Positions 36,402 to 50,248 of a DNA stretch of 64,000 nucleotides are shown here, piece by piece (position 1 is the first letter of the stretch; each line of letters starts with the position of its first letter). The position numbers were made by a program, and so were the translations under genes. The notes under the pieces were generated by a model, which saw only the letters and a program-made list of their open reading frames with translations, did not search any database and was not told the DNA's origin. The stretch spans positions 148,205,501 through 148,269,500 of the forward strand of contig NC_060212.1 of assembly GCF_021130785.1 (NCBI RefSeq), read 5' to 3'. Source of the DNA: Homalodisca vitripennis. Taxonomy: Eukaryota; Arthropoda; Insecta; Hemiptera; Cicadellidae.

Positions 36402-38777
36402 GTATGTTTCCAACTATTAACTCGTCAGGTTAAAATAGCCTCCTCTTATATCACAATTTATATTATGCAGAAACCCTCTTATGGTTACAAAAAAACTATT
36501 TTACTGAAAATTCCCGTTAGATTTTCTTGAACAATTGAAAACATATATACACTATATAAAGTTTCTTTCTTGTTGAAGAGGTATACACACGTGAGAGTTT
36601 TTATTAATAAAATAAATCTTGTGTGTTTTTAGATTGAATGTGTCCTAGGGACATCAGAAACATCATGCAGAAAAGTAAATGTTACATCTCCTCAGCAGAC
36701 AAATAGGGATTAAGGTCAAATTTTACATTCGTGAAAAAAAATTCACTTGTTCAAAAACCTTACTTTGGTAGTTACCAGTCTGGATACGTATTTATTTATT
36801 CTGACATATTTAGATGCTATATAGTTTAACTACTAGATTTATAAATACTCATTGACGCTTGGCCAATTAACATATTGAGAAAATGTATTAGTGAGATTCA
36901 CTGTGTACTGAGGCTGCTGCCAGATCTGTACTTCACTTATCTTTCACAAGCCAATTAGACCCGAGAAATAAACAATTCTTAATATCAAGAGTCTAAGGCC
37001 ATTCTAACAATAAAACATATACAACTTTAGAAAAAATAATTAGTAAATATCGGTGAGTGCAATAAATATGTAACACACGCAATATGTCTTAATGCCTATC
37101 AATAAATCTAAATAAGTTATACTTTTTCTCTGATCATATCATAGCAGACGAATCTATATTCAGTAAACTATGTATTTTCTAAAATCAATCACTCTAGATT
37201 TTTAATTTTAAACATAAAGTTATCTTAAGCTCATAAATTAATTTTAATTATAAATAAATTTCTTTTCAAACTTTTATTTTTATGTTGTATCGAAGTGAAA
37301 AATCTACTTTATTGGTAAACGAAAAGCAAAAAGCAAGAACTAGATTCACCCTAGGCCCACGAGCACAAAGCATTGCTCTTTAAACAGATTTGCAGAATAG
37401 AACAAGAGATTGGAAAATCTTCCAGTGACCATAAATTACTTTCAGTGTTTATTGGGCCTTTTAAAAAGGATATTCCCTTAACATGCCTGTTATTAGATAC
37501 TAAATCCCATGCAAAGCGATAGAAAAAATATAGTGTTTAAATGTTTATTTACATTACATTTAAACTAACATAATAGAACATGTTTCTATACGACTACTAT
37601 AAATTTATTTAAATTATTCAATATTATTTAGTTAAAACTATATCTGAGAATTAAATATGACTCTTTTTAAACACACAAAAATGTATGCCTCTAGTATATT
37701 AATGTTTGTATTCAATTACACAAGGATTAAGTACATATATTTTTGAATTTGTAGTGAAAATAAAAATAGCCGGGACTGTCGCAATACAAATAATGCACGT
37801 CATGAAACAAAAGTACTACTATTCTATTTTATTCAAACTGTCAAAACATAGTTTCCTCTTTTAGACTAAAATAATACACAAAGTGTATATTTATATCAAA
37901 TTATTTCAATCAGCCAACTTAATCAGAGGGACACTCGGTTTAACTCATGGGTGAGACCTAAGAAGGCAATAATTAAGAGGAAGATTAGACGTCTTTAAGG
38001 GGATAACGGCTTGATCCTGAGCGAACTAACGGCACCTAGCTGCAATTTTTTATCAACTAAACGGCCCTGGATAGCAACTCTAATGGCATCCAATTTCTCC
38101 AACAGCTTTCCCCTGCTACAGTCTGCCATTACAGGCTTTGTCTCTTATGTCTCAGTTGTCACAGAATACATGTCCACGAGTTGAACACCGCCTTACACAA
38201 ATAGAAGCTACGAATACGGGTCCATAGTTTAGTATTCCCAAAAAGAAATTATTGATATATTTAACAAGCTCTTTAATGCACTCTCACCAAATTATACATT
38301 AATGTTATATCTACTCATTAGAACTAGTTTAATATATTTATTAAAAAGACATTACACAGCAATGACCATTAATTGCCCAAAAGATTATTGCACGTGCGTA
38401 GAAATAGAAGTTAAAAGAAATGGGAGTAATAATTAAAATTTGTTTAATTTTAATCGATTACTCTATTTAGCCTTTGAATTTAACAAACAGTAATACATAA
38501 TTAAGTGTAAATATAGAATGCAGCATATGTACAATTTGTGTATCTTCTGTCGTTATCTACTCGTCCTTTCTTTGAACGCCAGCTAGGGATCTGGTATAAA
38601 TAATACCATTTTACCCTAACCTTTACTCTGCATCACTTTTGGATCCGAGCATTCCTAATTTCTTCTTCTTTTTTAATATATGTTATAATTACCTGTATAA
38701 TGCAGCAAAAGTTTAACACCAAAATTATGTTTCACAAACACCTATCCTTTAACCGTGTAGCATTCATTCATTTAAAG

Positions 38778-39250
38778 AGTACTAGCTGCTTCCCGCGGCT
38801 TCGCAAGCTTTTCCTAAGATTTACCCGCCATGACCACTTCCGGTCAAAGTGAATTATATACTTCCAACGGCGATTTTGATGTTTATCCTTGTTGCTACGA
38901 TCAAAAGTTCTGTCAAATATGTATGTTTTTAGCCATTGTACACGTACATATACTTTATTATAAAGTGGTGTAACACTTAAGTTTTAAGCCTCAGCGAAAA
39001 TGTATTTTAAAGAAAAATATATATTATAACATAGAGCATTCAAATGGTGTTTAATTATTTAACACACGTAATTCGCTCGTAATCACAGATTATAATGTGC
39101 AGGGGCTTTAAAAAATGTTTCTTTTGCAGCGCCGCCTGATGGCGACTTATATCAATAGGCATAACATATAAACCTTCTCCGTGAAAAAATACATTTACTT
39201 CCAAATTTTCATATTGATCGGTTCAAAAAGTTCTGAGTTTATCAATGTCC
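38778..39250 (+). repeat. Arthropod interspersed repeat, copy 2
   Basis: Same element as at 11797, including the CCCGCGGCTTCGC start. Copy 2 of the amplified unit ends about 20 bases after it. Confidence 0.5.
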
Positions 39251-39268
39251 TATATTACTAGTAGCTAT

Positions 39269-39393
39269 AAAGAAAAGTAAAAGTAAAGAATGTCTTATTT
39301 TACCAGGCGAAGTTAGGGCTAAGAAGCCCTCTCTAACACTTAACCTGGGGACCAACGGCTTAAAGGTGACTTCCGAACCACCACCAATGGCCG
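39269..39393. repeat. GC-richer insert at the copy 2 / copy 3 junction
   Basis: About 125 bases found nowhere else in the window: AAAGTAAAAGTAAAGAATG, then TTACCAGGCGAAGTTAGGGC, a GCTAAGAAGCCC self-complementary stretch, GGGGACCAACGGCTTAAAGG and a CCACCACCAATGG segment. The GGGGACC-ACGGCTTAA wording is reminiscent of a widespread arthropod dispersed repeat. It probably marks the recombination point joining the two copies. Confidence 0.6.
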
Positions 39394-40173
39394 GGCATGT
39401 TATATTTTAACAATATAACATATCAAAAGTTACATACTTCGATAAGAAAACCTTTAGTAATGGTTAATATATATGACAAAAACAGCTTCGTGTAGAAGCA
39501 ATTTTTATATCCATTGTCCTTTTATATTTGGTTTTTGAATTAATAAGGGATACAAAATTATACAGTGTTTTAAATTATAAGAGATCTTATATTCAAAATA
39601 GAAACTTGTTATGTCGTCTAAAAATAAAATCAACAACGGGTTTCTTCTCCTTACTATCTCTAAGGTAACTTAATGGTAAATGGGTTTAAACGGATATCGA
39701 GTAATAATTTCGTAATAATGATAAAAATAATCTACTGCCGGATTTTAATAGGTTAACATAATATAATTATTACGTTTTAAGCTATTATTTATCATTGGAA
39801 TTATGATACTTTTTCAATGCAAAATATGGAATGAACATTATATTAAAAAATTATAATGAACTATTTTTTTTGTAATCTTTACATTGCTAAACTCCTGGAT
39901 TTATATGTACCTAGCAATTAAATAATATCCCGTCCTCAATCGTACTTTTGCACGTCAATTATGGGGTTCGAAAGCTCTGTCTCATTAATAAACCATGTCG
40001 TCAAGAAGTTAGAAACCGATCACGTCGCGTAAATAAGGTAAATAACAATAGGTAAATAAATAAGCAAACGGAAACACTCACAAATAAAGAAATTGGATTA
40101 TAATTCGGATTGTATGTATGGCCGCCCATAAATAGCAAATACGTATATTTTGCACACATTTTGATGGGTGCAG

Positions 40174-40344
40174 TATTGTAATCCTCACTTATTCGTGGAT
40201 TGCCAGCTGCACTTGTCATATGATCTGGACAGGCTGTTAGAAGCTTTCGTAAAATCAACTCGTAACTTACTTAGTGAGAGCCCGTGGGCAGTGAAAAATG
40301 ACCTTGAGCTCTACATACACAAGTGCACAGTTTTTCCTACTCAA
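40174..40344 (+). CDS. Candidate internal exon (57 codons, copy 3)
   Basis: Copy 3 version of the island at 3726, again exactly 171 nt, open in the same phase. It is preceded by a TGCAG acceptor-like end and followed by GTATAG. Differences from copy 1 are few, for example CT to CN near the start and LYMDKC to LYIHKC near the end, so several are replacement changes rather than silent. The pattern fits either a relaxed duplicated exon or a decayed fragment. Confidence 0.48.
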
Positions 40345-40513
40345 GTATAGAAACAGAGTTATAATTGAAATAAATAAAATTTACACAACTTCTAAATCTT
40401 ACCAATTATTGTTAAAAACCTATTTAATATATAGGTTACTTATTGACATCTGAGTTGCTTCTGTAGTATATATTTGTATATTTTCTTTCCAAGTCCTTAA
40501 GATGTCAAGGAGC

Positions 40514-40939
40514 TCATACATGTTTCAAAAACGTAACAAAGTTTCTCCTCCCGGCCTCAAGCCGCACTTGAGGAAAGTAAAGTTTTCGGTTTAGGCAGGT
40601 GCTCTTTAGAGTGATACTCGTATTTTCTCTATACAACAGTTTGTGTCCAAGATACCGAGGCTCTTCAAGGAATAGGACTTTGTGTGTCTTGCAGTTTATT
40701 AGAACCCTGCATACGTCTCCAATTTCAGCTAAATAGAATTTCACTCTAAGAAGGATACATGTGCCTGCAGTTTCAGGAAAAAATGAACCTAACAACGAGT
40801 TGTACAAAGCATCCTTGCGATAATATTTCTGTACAGGGTATGAAAATAAGAATGACTGCGTGATCTGTAGCCTTGCGGTCTCTGGAAGAGTATTTAAAAA
40901 TTTAAACAGATCCCTTGTACAATTTGAACAATTACATAG
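40514..40939 (-). CDS. Unidentified 141-codon stop-free frame (minus strand, copy 3)
   Basis: The longest open frame outside the retrotransposon, with no ATG near its upstream end; the first listed methionine-like start is at 40807. From upstream it reads LFKFLNTLPETARLQITQS, YPVQKYYRKDALYNSLLG, a GDVCRVLI segment, KTHKVLFLEEPRYLG, and LNRKLYFPQVRLEAGRR to the stop. No signal peptide or membrane segment is obvious. About 50 codons are kept in frame in copy 2, with several amino-acid changes. AG-ending pyrimidine tracts inside it (for example before GCACATG at about 40757) could instead be splice acceptors of shorter exons. I do not recognise the family; it could be a decayed host gene or transposon fragment. 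Confidence 0.42.
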   Translation of the reverse strand, partial: LCNCSNCTRDLFKFLNTLPETARLQITQSFLFSYPVQKYYRKDALYNSLLGSFFPETAGTCILLRVKFYLAEIGDVCRVLINCKTHKVLFLEEPRYLGHKLLYRENTSITLKSTCLNRKLYFPQVRLEAGRRNFVTFLKHV

Positions 40940-43345
40940 CTAGCTCCTGCCCATGGTCGACCATAAGTGTAAGCTAAGCTATAATCCAAATTCTTCTTTT
41001 TGTTGAGTATTTCCGAGCGTGTGCGTTCATTTCATTTGTATTATTTAAATTTGTAATTTTATTTGTTTTTACGTATTTTAATAATTAGACAGAGCTCCAA
41101 AAAATATGCATAATTGATAAATGAAATTGGAACGACTAAGGTAGTAATTTACGTAACCTCATATACTATTTTACAGTTAACATAATTGTTTCAGTACATA
41201 TAAATGTATTATGCCTATTTATTTGTAATTTTGGCGAAAGGTTTATACACAACACTTTAACCTTTTACATTTACGACTTTACATTGTTCATGTTTATTTA
41301 TGGTATAAAATATAAATAAGTATGTAATGTTAGTATCTGAAAGCTAATACACTTCTCCAAATGTCTGAGTTGGGAATCCGTATTTTTATGTTGTAGTGCT
41401 TGCTTAGTGTCCATTATAAGACCTAGATCAAGTGTTTTTTATACTTTATTAAGTCTATGTTTAAAAGATTATTTATTAGTAGATTACTGCTTATTCCTTC
41501 AAAATTAATATATACACGTTTACTGTCTTGATACCTTGGTAATTTTCTGACTTTATTCAAGCACTTATCTAAGGTTCTAGATCCCATTTAAATACACTAT
41601 GTTTATTAATAAATACAACATTCTACGTGATTTGTATGGGTCTTGTAAAAAATAGAGCATATTTAAGAGTAACTGATTAGAGGCGTATAAGCATATAATA
41701 AAATATGAAAGGGAATTATTTATTACACTCTATTCAGGTTGGTACTGTTTCATAGAAAAAACTTACTTGTAAATCTGAAAATGTGTTGTGAAGACTAAAA
41801 TTATATTAATTTTACAGTGTTTTTTCACTATATACTTAGCTTAACTTTACAAGATAAAATTATAAAAATACTATGCAGATGTGATATTTGAAAACGTGTA
41901 CAATTTTACTGAATATTGACTGAGAAGGGAAGAAATTATTGCGGTTGGTTGGATTCAAACAGTAAAGTTACTAGTATTATTGGTGTTCCAGAGTAACTAT
42001 TTATTATAAAAAGTCTGAAGCCAGCGTCTGTGGCTGGAAGTTATGTTTCCATCTCAGTTATTGTGATTCACGCTTGATAATGGATTTGATGAGTTTTGAA
42101 AAGTTTTAAATTAAAAGTTTAGTTGAACCAGCACTACGAATAAAATGTTTTATAATAAAACAAAAAGCTTATTATACATAATCTTATCACTTATGTGGGT
42201 ACACTGTTTATGTAAATATTAGCAACTATGACATATTGTATTTTTATAGCAATTATGTTACTATTATCACGATACATGGTTCAAATAAAGGTTATATGTT
42301 TTATACGAATACGTAATAAAAAAACTTATGATCAATAAGGACATTATTTTAATCATAATTAAAAATTATAATTCTAGAGATTATAAAGACGTAGAATGAG
42401 AAGTGACTCCTGTTTATACTATTAATGAGTTTTAAAGGATTGAATGTAAAGCAATAGTGACTTTTAAACTCAGTTTATTATTGAAAGTGATTTTATACTT
42501 TATGGTTTGTTAGGGTGACAAAAATTAACAATATTTTGTCAGGTAAAGAGAATTTCATTGTTTGTCTTTTATTTGAGAAGTAATTTACGGTATCTAAATA
42601 TAAGAAAAAGTAATATAAATTTCAAATAGTGAAAATTTTACTTACGTACTATAAATGCTAATTTTATTCTCTCTGTGAGGAATACAATATATCGGCGAAT
42701 AAACTATAGTAATATAACGCGTACTTAAAATATATTATATATGATGAAATGCAACCTTTACAAAATTACTGGTTGTATTTTGTTCTATAGTGAGATTTAA
42801 ACATGGTTAGATACATAAAAATACTTATTTATTCATGCCATGTGTTCTTTGGTGGAGATACTCCATGACACATAATTATAAACAGATTGATTTTAATTCC
42901 TAAGTAACATTTTAATGGAGTTATTTTCTGTTTAAATTTATAAGTAAAAACTAAAATTATAGTCTGGTCATGTTGATAATAGTTTTCTATTTATCTCGTT
43001 GTAGTTTTCAATTGCCAATTAATTTTATATTTCTTCCAAATTGAACTCATTTATTACATTATACTTTTCTTAATATAATAAATTTTGAGAGCAGATTGGA
43101 TAATGGACTAAAAAAACTTAATATATCGTGTTTTTATTTTAAATGAACTTATACCTTTAATTTTTTTTTTGTCCTGTTTACCGAAAACCCTAATAAGAAA
43201 TAAATTACAAATGTAAATATATTTAAATATAGATTTAAATTGTATTTCTTTGATAAAATAATTTAATTTTTAGTAACTTAAACTTTTTAGAATTTTAAAA
43301 CTTAACACTTAATATTTTTCACTTGTTAAATCAATCAAAGGTTCT
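40940..43345. other. Copy-3-only AT-rich stretch, no gene seen
   Basis: Present between sequences that are adjacent (hairpin-joined) in copy 1. No open frame of interest, no repeat structure by eye, very AT-rich. Its presence shows what copies 1 and 2 have lost. Confidence 0.7.
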
Positions 43346-45663
43346 ATCACTATTTACTATATTACACTAGTAATACCTATATACATAAAAAAAATACAAA
43401 AGTCATATTTATAAAATGTATTAATATTCAAAGGCTGTCACAGTGCAACATAACTGGACTGTATTAGATTATAAAGATTTAAAGAAAATGTACATCAGTG
43501 TTAGATGTAAAATTTATACATAATGGTTCTTTTCGAATAGCGTGATTTTTCTTGAAGTAGTATTTTAATTCCAATAAAAATTTTTCAGGATATTTAAATT
43601 TATTAACATTCAAATTTCGCTTTTTTAAATAATAGTAGAAGCTTAATGTATAAGTCGCTCTTGGTGGAAGAATGGAATGCGATCTTTATCAAAATGCACG
43701 CTTTCATCTTTGTTTTATTACTTAAACAACAAATTCTAAAAAAGTGAATTAGAATATTTGAAAATGTTATCTTCAGATTAGGAATTCTGAAAGAGATAAG
43801 AAAATAATGAAAATTCAATTATACCTGCTATTCCTTTATTAAGACATCAGAGGTTAGTGAAATTTTGAGTAGACCGCGCTTGTAGGAGTAATTCGTGTTT
43901 CAATTAATGACATTTGCAATTTTGCCTCTTATGTATAAGATAAATCAGAAAATATTAATGTTACACAACACTTTACATTTGGAAACTTCTTTCAGTTTTT
44001 ATGCTTACTACAATATCAAAATTCTTTCTTTCCATCTTTTCAAAAGGGGTAGAATGCTAAATGTTTTTGTAGGGCAGTGTTAGGAAGCTCTTCCAAGTTC
44101 ATAAACACTTTATTTAATAAGTTCTTATATTACTGTTTATTTAGGAAGGCATAATCACTACTTAAAGTAGGTTTTCAAAGTGCCTTCCATTTTCGTAAAG
44201 CGATATCTGTCCTATTCATTCTTACCTCAGTGCCAAAAAAGTATAGTTATACATGAAAGAACACGAGTAACTTAGTTATCTGTTTAGATTTCTTACACAA
44301 ACAGTCCTTAACACAAACTTTTAGTGGTAAATGATATTAAGATATTAGTATATAATATAATTCTGTGTTGAAATGATTAGATTGGGTATTCCACGTATTT
44401 ACTAATGGTAATTGGAACGGAGTAGATGTCAGCGACAATCCCATCCCATTGAATATTTGAAGGAATTATAGGAAAGCCAGATGGCGTGCAGCATTTGTAT
44501 CAGCCAAAGTTCCATCAGTTATCCCGATAAGGTAAAAGATACTTTCTTAATTTTGTATATAACTGTCGTTAACTGTTTTAAAGATAAATATCAATGTGTA
44601 CATAAACTTTTCAAAATGCTTACGTAATCTAAATCAGTAAATTACATAACATGCTTTACGAAAGAACAAAAATTATTACTATAAATGCAAATTATTTTAA
44701 ATACATATGCATATGAATACATATAATATATTTCATACATATTATATATACTAATAATGTATATGATAAATAATTTCAATGTTAAAAAATAAAAATCTGA
44801 ACAGTCGGTTTACAATTTTGAAATTTGTCAGAATTTTGGAAATTTGACTCTTAGTACTCGGTTTTGAGAATTCAAATAGATCCTATTTCTAAGTGTCAAA
44901 TAACGGTGAGATATAATTTTATCAAACTTAAAACCTAAACATAAAACCTTTAGCGATGGAATTACCACATGAAAAAATGAATTTAACAAAAGTGTATTTT
45001 TATATAAAATACATATAACTGACTGGTGCGACAGGATTAAGTTCAAGACTACTGAGATTCAAACCAAGGTTACTGCAGAGAACCTTGAGCACTATATACT
45101 GCATTTGCGACATGTTTGTAGTCTCATGGACCATAAAAATCCGGAGATAAAATCAAGGACAAGATTAATAATAAGATAAACCAAGAGTCAAAAATGTCAA
45201 TAAATGTCTGTTAGTGAACATGCGACCAGTGTTATGTAGTATTTTTGATTCTGCTCAGTGAAGTTGCTTTACTTAATTTTCACATACTATGTTTTGTTAA
45301 ATCTGTGTTAAGCTTATCGTCCAAATTTTATGCGTGTCTAATTTTATGCCTAGAAAGAGGTTTTTTACCTGAAGATGAGAAGACAATTCATTCCACAAAA
45401 AAGTACTAATATATTTATGAAACATATAGCGATGGTAAGGTTCCGAAATTCTATTATCCTTTCATGCCATCATCGTTATTAACAAACTTTTTACAAAGAA
45501 TGTAGTTTTCTGTTGCGATTAAAGAGTATTGGTATTTTGTTACTTATGTACTTACAATTTCTCTTCAAAATGACTTGCATTTATTACTTAATAATAAATG
45601 TATTAGTCTTGATTTGTAAGTGCAACTGTACAGAGTAAATCTGAAATTATGAAACGAAAAAAG

Positions 45664-45877
45664 TTGAAGCTAACACAAGAGGATAATTTAATAACTCAAA
45701 TCACGTACAATGTTACTGAACATTCACTGAGGTATAAAGAACTTTATCTGCTCTGCAGTTCCAAACTGGAAAGTTAGTACAACTATTGGAACTCTGGCAC
45801 GGCATAGTTACTATAACATGTCGGCAGCTGCGTCTGTCGTTTAAATTCTCTTTCCATTTCAATAAATATGGTTTAAT
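45664..45877. other. 214-bp identical block (copy 3)
   Basis: Identical to 6514-6727. The candidate terminal exon here runs 45759-45881 with the same 40 codons and stop as copy 1. Confidence 0.85.
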
Positions 45878-47027
45878 TTAGTTTAATAAATCGTTGGTTT
45901 TCACATCCATTTAATTCAAAAGTTAAGCGGACCTATTGTTAAGATAAAAATAATGCTTTTAAACGAAAAAAACCGAGGCTAATTATATGTATATCTTCTG
46001 GATGTCATGTTACTATTATTGGATTCAGTCTACTAATTTCTTGAACTAAATATCTCCGCCAATAAAAAATTAAAATAAAAGACTGACTTGCATAATATAG
46101 TAAAATTATTATAAACAACATATATCATGGTAAATTTTAAGTATAAATATATTTCGTCTACCTTAAAGTTTTTATAAGAAACATTACTTAAACCATAGTT
46201 TATAACTAAAATAATATTATTATTAATTATTTGAAACCTTGTTAAAATAGAATAGTTGAAATTGTAAATATAAATCATTTTTTGAATAAAACATCTGGGT
46301 TACATTACACTTTAGAGATAAGTTAATTCTTTTCTACTGTATACTTCGCATTTGTCCAGAATAAGTAAGACTGTATAATATAATAAATTTTAGAAATTAC
46401 TCTTTGGAAATATCATATTATATATTATAATTATTTAAATTCATAACTGGAACGTCTTCCATATCATGCCATAAAATGCTATGAACAAACATGTTGATGT
46501 ATCGTTTAGGAGAGTGCGCAGTGACATGAGTCTTATATGATTATTTTGCAGACTAGTAACAAAAATAATTCCCAATTTCTGTATGATTGAACTTCAGTGA
46601 AATTTTAGAAATAAAAAATAAAATTGCCAGTTATTTTGCAGATGTGCTTATGTTAAATTAAAGCTGTATAAAAGTAACATCGAAATTTTTTTTCCTACTT
46701 TTGGGTTTAACCTCACTGATATTATTGGTCATAGAGATTTTGAAATCTGAGAAACTGCTAAACCAAGCAATGATTGATTCGCATTAGTGCCTACATTAAA
46801 ATTAGCTTATCCCTAATTTCTGAACTTCGTTATTATCTTTTATATCTTGCAAAATTAAAGGTGCAAAAATTATTCTAAAATTCAATAATTATTGATTATT
46901 TTAATAGCTTTGAGCTGATTCTCACTTCAAAAGGGCTTATAAATATAAAAGTACTTTTGGTGGAAGATTTAAAATTAGGCCCTTTAACAAAGCGGTCTCT
47001 TCCAACTTTGTTTCATTACTTCCTCAG

Positions 47028-47078
47028 AGAGCTGAAAGGGTTGAATTTGAAAAGCTAAAATACTTAGTTCAGGCAAAG
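47028..47078 (+). CDS. 51-nt candidate micro-exon (copy 3)
   Basis: Same 17 codons as at 7919, with a CCTCAG acceptor and GTTTCC donor-like end. The length is a multiple of three and the phase is 0, matching the phase-0 171-nt island. Confidence 0.45.
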
Positions 47079-48369
47079 GTTTCCTATTAAGAAGTGATTG
47101 GGTTGTGGATGTAAAATTCCAAATTCGTTTTTCGTGAAAATATGTATTCCTACACAAAACGTAAAGACCTATTTACTGTCGATAGGTTTATTTTGAATAG
47201 GAATACGAGTAACTAATAGAATATAATACTGCTTGAAAAATACACTTTAAATTTTGTACATTTTTTCAAAAAAAACTAAGTTTGGAATCTTTAAAAGTCT
47301 ATTTAGTAAACTATAACCTAAATATATTCAAGCAAAATCATATACAAAACGGTCAATTATGATAATGTGTAATATATACGTGAAATTTCAATCACCTAAA
47401 AATATATTTTGATTGAAATGCCTGAATATAGGTTTGTAACACAAGTTATATATTTTATTTAACAATTTTATTATTGGGGCCTTATATATTTGGGGAATAA
47501 TAGCTACCACCTCAAAAATTAGAGTAATATAAACACGTAAATAGCTTTTATTATTATGGTGTTGTAAATATCAGTCGGTTATTAGTGTGGTGAGAAAACG
47601 AAATAACCAAAATAAACTATATGTTATCTTACGAAATAAAGAAACCTAATTTCGAGTTATCTAAGCCAAAAAGTTGATTTCAAGTAAACTCTAGAGGATT
47701 TTTTGTTCCAGTGCATTGTAAAACCACGCAAATATTTTTTCCACTTTCTCTCAATCGACAGTTTCGTTATAGTGTCTTACTATCAACAAATCTCTTGTAT
47801 AACTAATTATTTATAAAGAGGCATTTAAGTTTAAAATGATTAGGAATATATTACGATTTACATGCAAGACTCAAATTAACTATTGCTAGTTTTTAACGTA
47901 ATCTAAGCTAACTAAACAACATTTTACTCATCGACTCCATTACACGCCTCCATAGAGATTAAAAACTCAAACTCTGAAAATTGCCCATTGAGTTTTTTGT
48001 GTTGAAACAATACGTAAAAATACCAATCTTTACATTTAAATTAAATCAACAATAGATATGCGAGCTCTAAGCATATGAATAGAAGTGATATGCTATGAAA
48101 ATATATTTTGTTGCATCAATGGATGTACTAATCCAAACCATTAGTATACGCTGTAAACAACTGTTCTTGTGACAATCGTGTATATAATAAACTGAAGAGT
48201 TTCGATATTTGAAATAAATCCGCTCAAAAGTATCACTATCTAATTGAAATATTGATTTAAAATGTTTTACTAAATTGAAAGGATTTAAGTTTCAGATCAA
48301 TATTTAAACTTAAAGAATAGTAATGTTAAAATAATGAACGGTTCATTTGTTTCATTCAGAACGATATAG

Positions 48370-48521
48370 GTTGCTACGACTAAAGATAGCGAGGAAAACA
48401 AAAGCAATCCAATTTCTGTCAAAGAGTGGTTTAAGTCGTTTGAAATCACATTGCATTTCTTTCTGAAAGTCTCTGAACATCTGAACGTTCTTAGAACAGT
48501 ATTTTCTCTATGTCTTCTCGG
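48370..48521 (+). CDS. Candidate exon, 50 codons (copy 3)
   Basis: Copy 3 version of the island at 9283. TAG before the frame and GTATGT after it are both present. There are a few replacement differences from copy 1, for example E to D near the start. Confidence 0.4.
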
Positions 48522-50157
48522 GTATGTTTCCAACTATTAACTCGTCAGGTTAAAATAGCCTCCTCTTATATAACAATTTTGATTATGCTGAACCCTTTTA
48601 TGGTTTTAAATAATCAAGTTTACTGAAAGTTTCCGTTAGATTTTCATGGACAATTGAAAACATTTATACACTATCCAAAGTTTCTTTCCTGTTGAAGAGG
48701 TATATAAATGTGAGAATTTTAATTAGTAAAATAAATCTTGTGTGTTTTTAGATTGAATGTGTCCTAGGGACATCAAAAACATCATGCAGAAAAGTAAATG
48801 TTACATCTCCTCAGCAGACAAATAGGGATTAAGGTCAAATTTTACCTTCGTGAAAAAAATTTCACTTGTTCAAAAACCTTACTTTGGTAGTTACCAGTCT
48901 GGATACGTATTTATTTATTCTGACATATTTAGATGCTATATAGTTTAACTACTAGATTTATAAATACTCATTGACGCTTGGCCAATTAACATACTAAGAA
49001 AATGTATTAGTGAGATTCATTGTGTACTGAGGCTGCTGCACATATCTGTGCTTCACTTATCTTTCACAAGCCAATTAGACCCGAGAAATAAAGAATTCTT
49101 AGTATCAAGAGTCTAAGGCCATTCTAACAATAAAACATATAAAATTTTAGAAAAAACAAATTGGTAAATATTGGTGAGTGCAATAAATATATAACACACG
49201 CAATATGTCCTAGTGCCTATCAACAATTCAAAATACGTAATACTTTTGACTTCATCCGTTTCATTGATCATATCATAGCAGACGAATCTATATTCAGTAA
49301 ACTATGTATTTTCTAAAATCAATCACTCTAGATTTTAAATTTTAAAAATAAAGTTATCTTAAGTTCATAAATTAATTTTAATTATAAATAAATTTCTTTT
49401 CAAACTTTTATTTTATGTTGTATCGAAACGAAAAATCTACTTTATTGGTAAACGAAAAGCAAGAACTAGATCCATCCTAGGCCCACGTGCACAAACCATT
49501 GCTCTTTAAACAGATTTGCCGAATAGAACAAGAGATTGGAAAATCTTCCAGTGACCATCAGTTACTTTCAGTGTTTATTGGGCCTTTTAAAAAGGATTTT
49601 CCAATGACATAACTGTTATTAGATACTAAATCCCATGCAAAATGGTAGATAACTGATAGTGTATATATGTTTTATTTACTTTACATTTAAACTAGTATAA
49701 TAGAATATGTTTCTATACGACTAATATAAATTTATTTAAGTTATTCAATATTATTTAGTTGAAATTATATCTGAGAATTAAATATGACCATTTCCAAACA
49801 CTCAAATTGTATGCCTCGAAGTACATTAATATTTGTATTCACTTACACTAGGATTAAGTACATACATTTTTGAAATTGTAATGAGAATAATAATAGCCAG
49901 ACTGTCGCAATACAAATAATGCACATCATGAAACAAAAGTACTACTATTCTATTCTATTCAAACTGTCAAAACATAGTTTCCTCTTTTAGACTAAAATAA
50001 TTCACAAAGTGTCTATTTATATCAACTTATTTCAATCAGCCAACTTAGTTCAGAGGGACACTCGGTTTAACTCACGGGAGAGACCTAAGATGGCAATAAT
50101 TAACAGGAAGATTAGACGTCTTTAAGGGGATAACGGCTTGATCCTGAGCGAACTAAC

Positions 50158-50248
50158 GGCACCTAGCGGCAATTCTATCAACTAAACGGCCCTGGATAGC
50201 AACTCTAATGGCATCCAATTTCTCCAACAGCTCTCCCCCTGCTACCGT
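50158..50248 (-). other. Conserved 91-nt island (copy 3)
   Basis: Copy 3 version of 11062-11152, the same length with one base changed near the minus-strand 5' edge. The LLEKLDAIRVAI frame is open. Confidence 0.4.

Larger units (their letters stand above)
22361..39268 (+). repeat. Amplified unit, copy 2 (direct, interrupted by BEL/Pao element)
   Basis: The segment opens with the same sequence as position 1 of copy 1 and ends at the equivalent of 12286. It is continuous except for the 6847-bp retrotransposon at 28644-35490. Relative to copy 1 it lacks about 0.8 kb near 24728, and relative to copy 3 it lacks about 3.9 kb near 25660, between the minus-strand open frame and the sequence equivalent to 44630. 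Most exon-like islands in this copy carry a frame-breaking indel or a splice-site change, so it looks the most decayed. I see no gene in 22361-25132, 26917-28057, 35496-36249 or 36402-38777. Confidence 0.93.
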
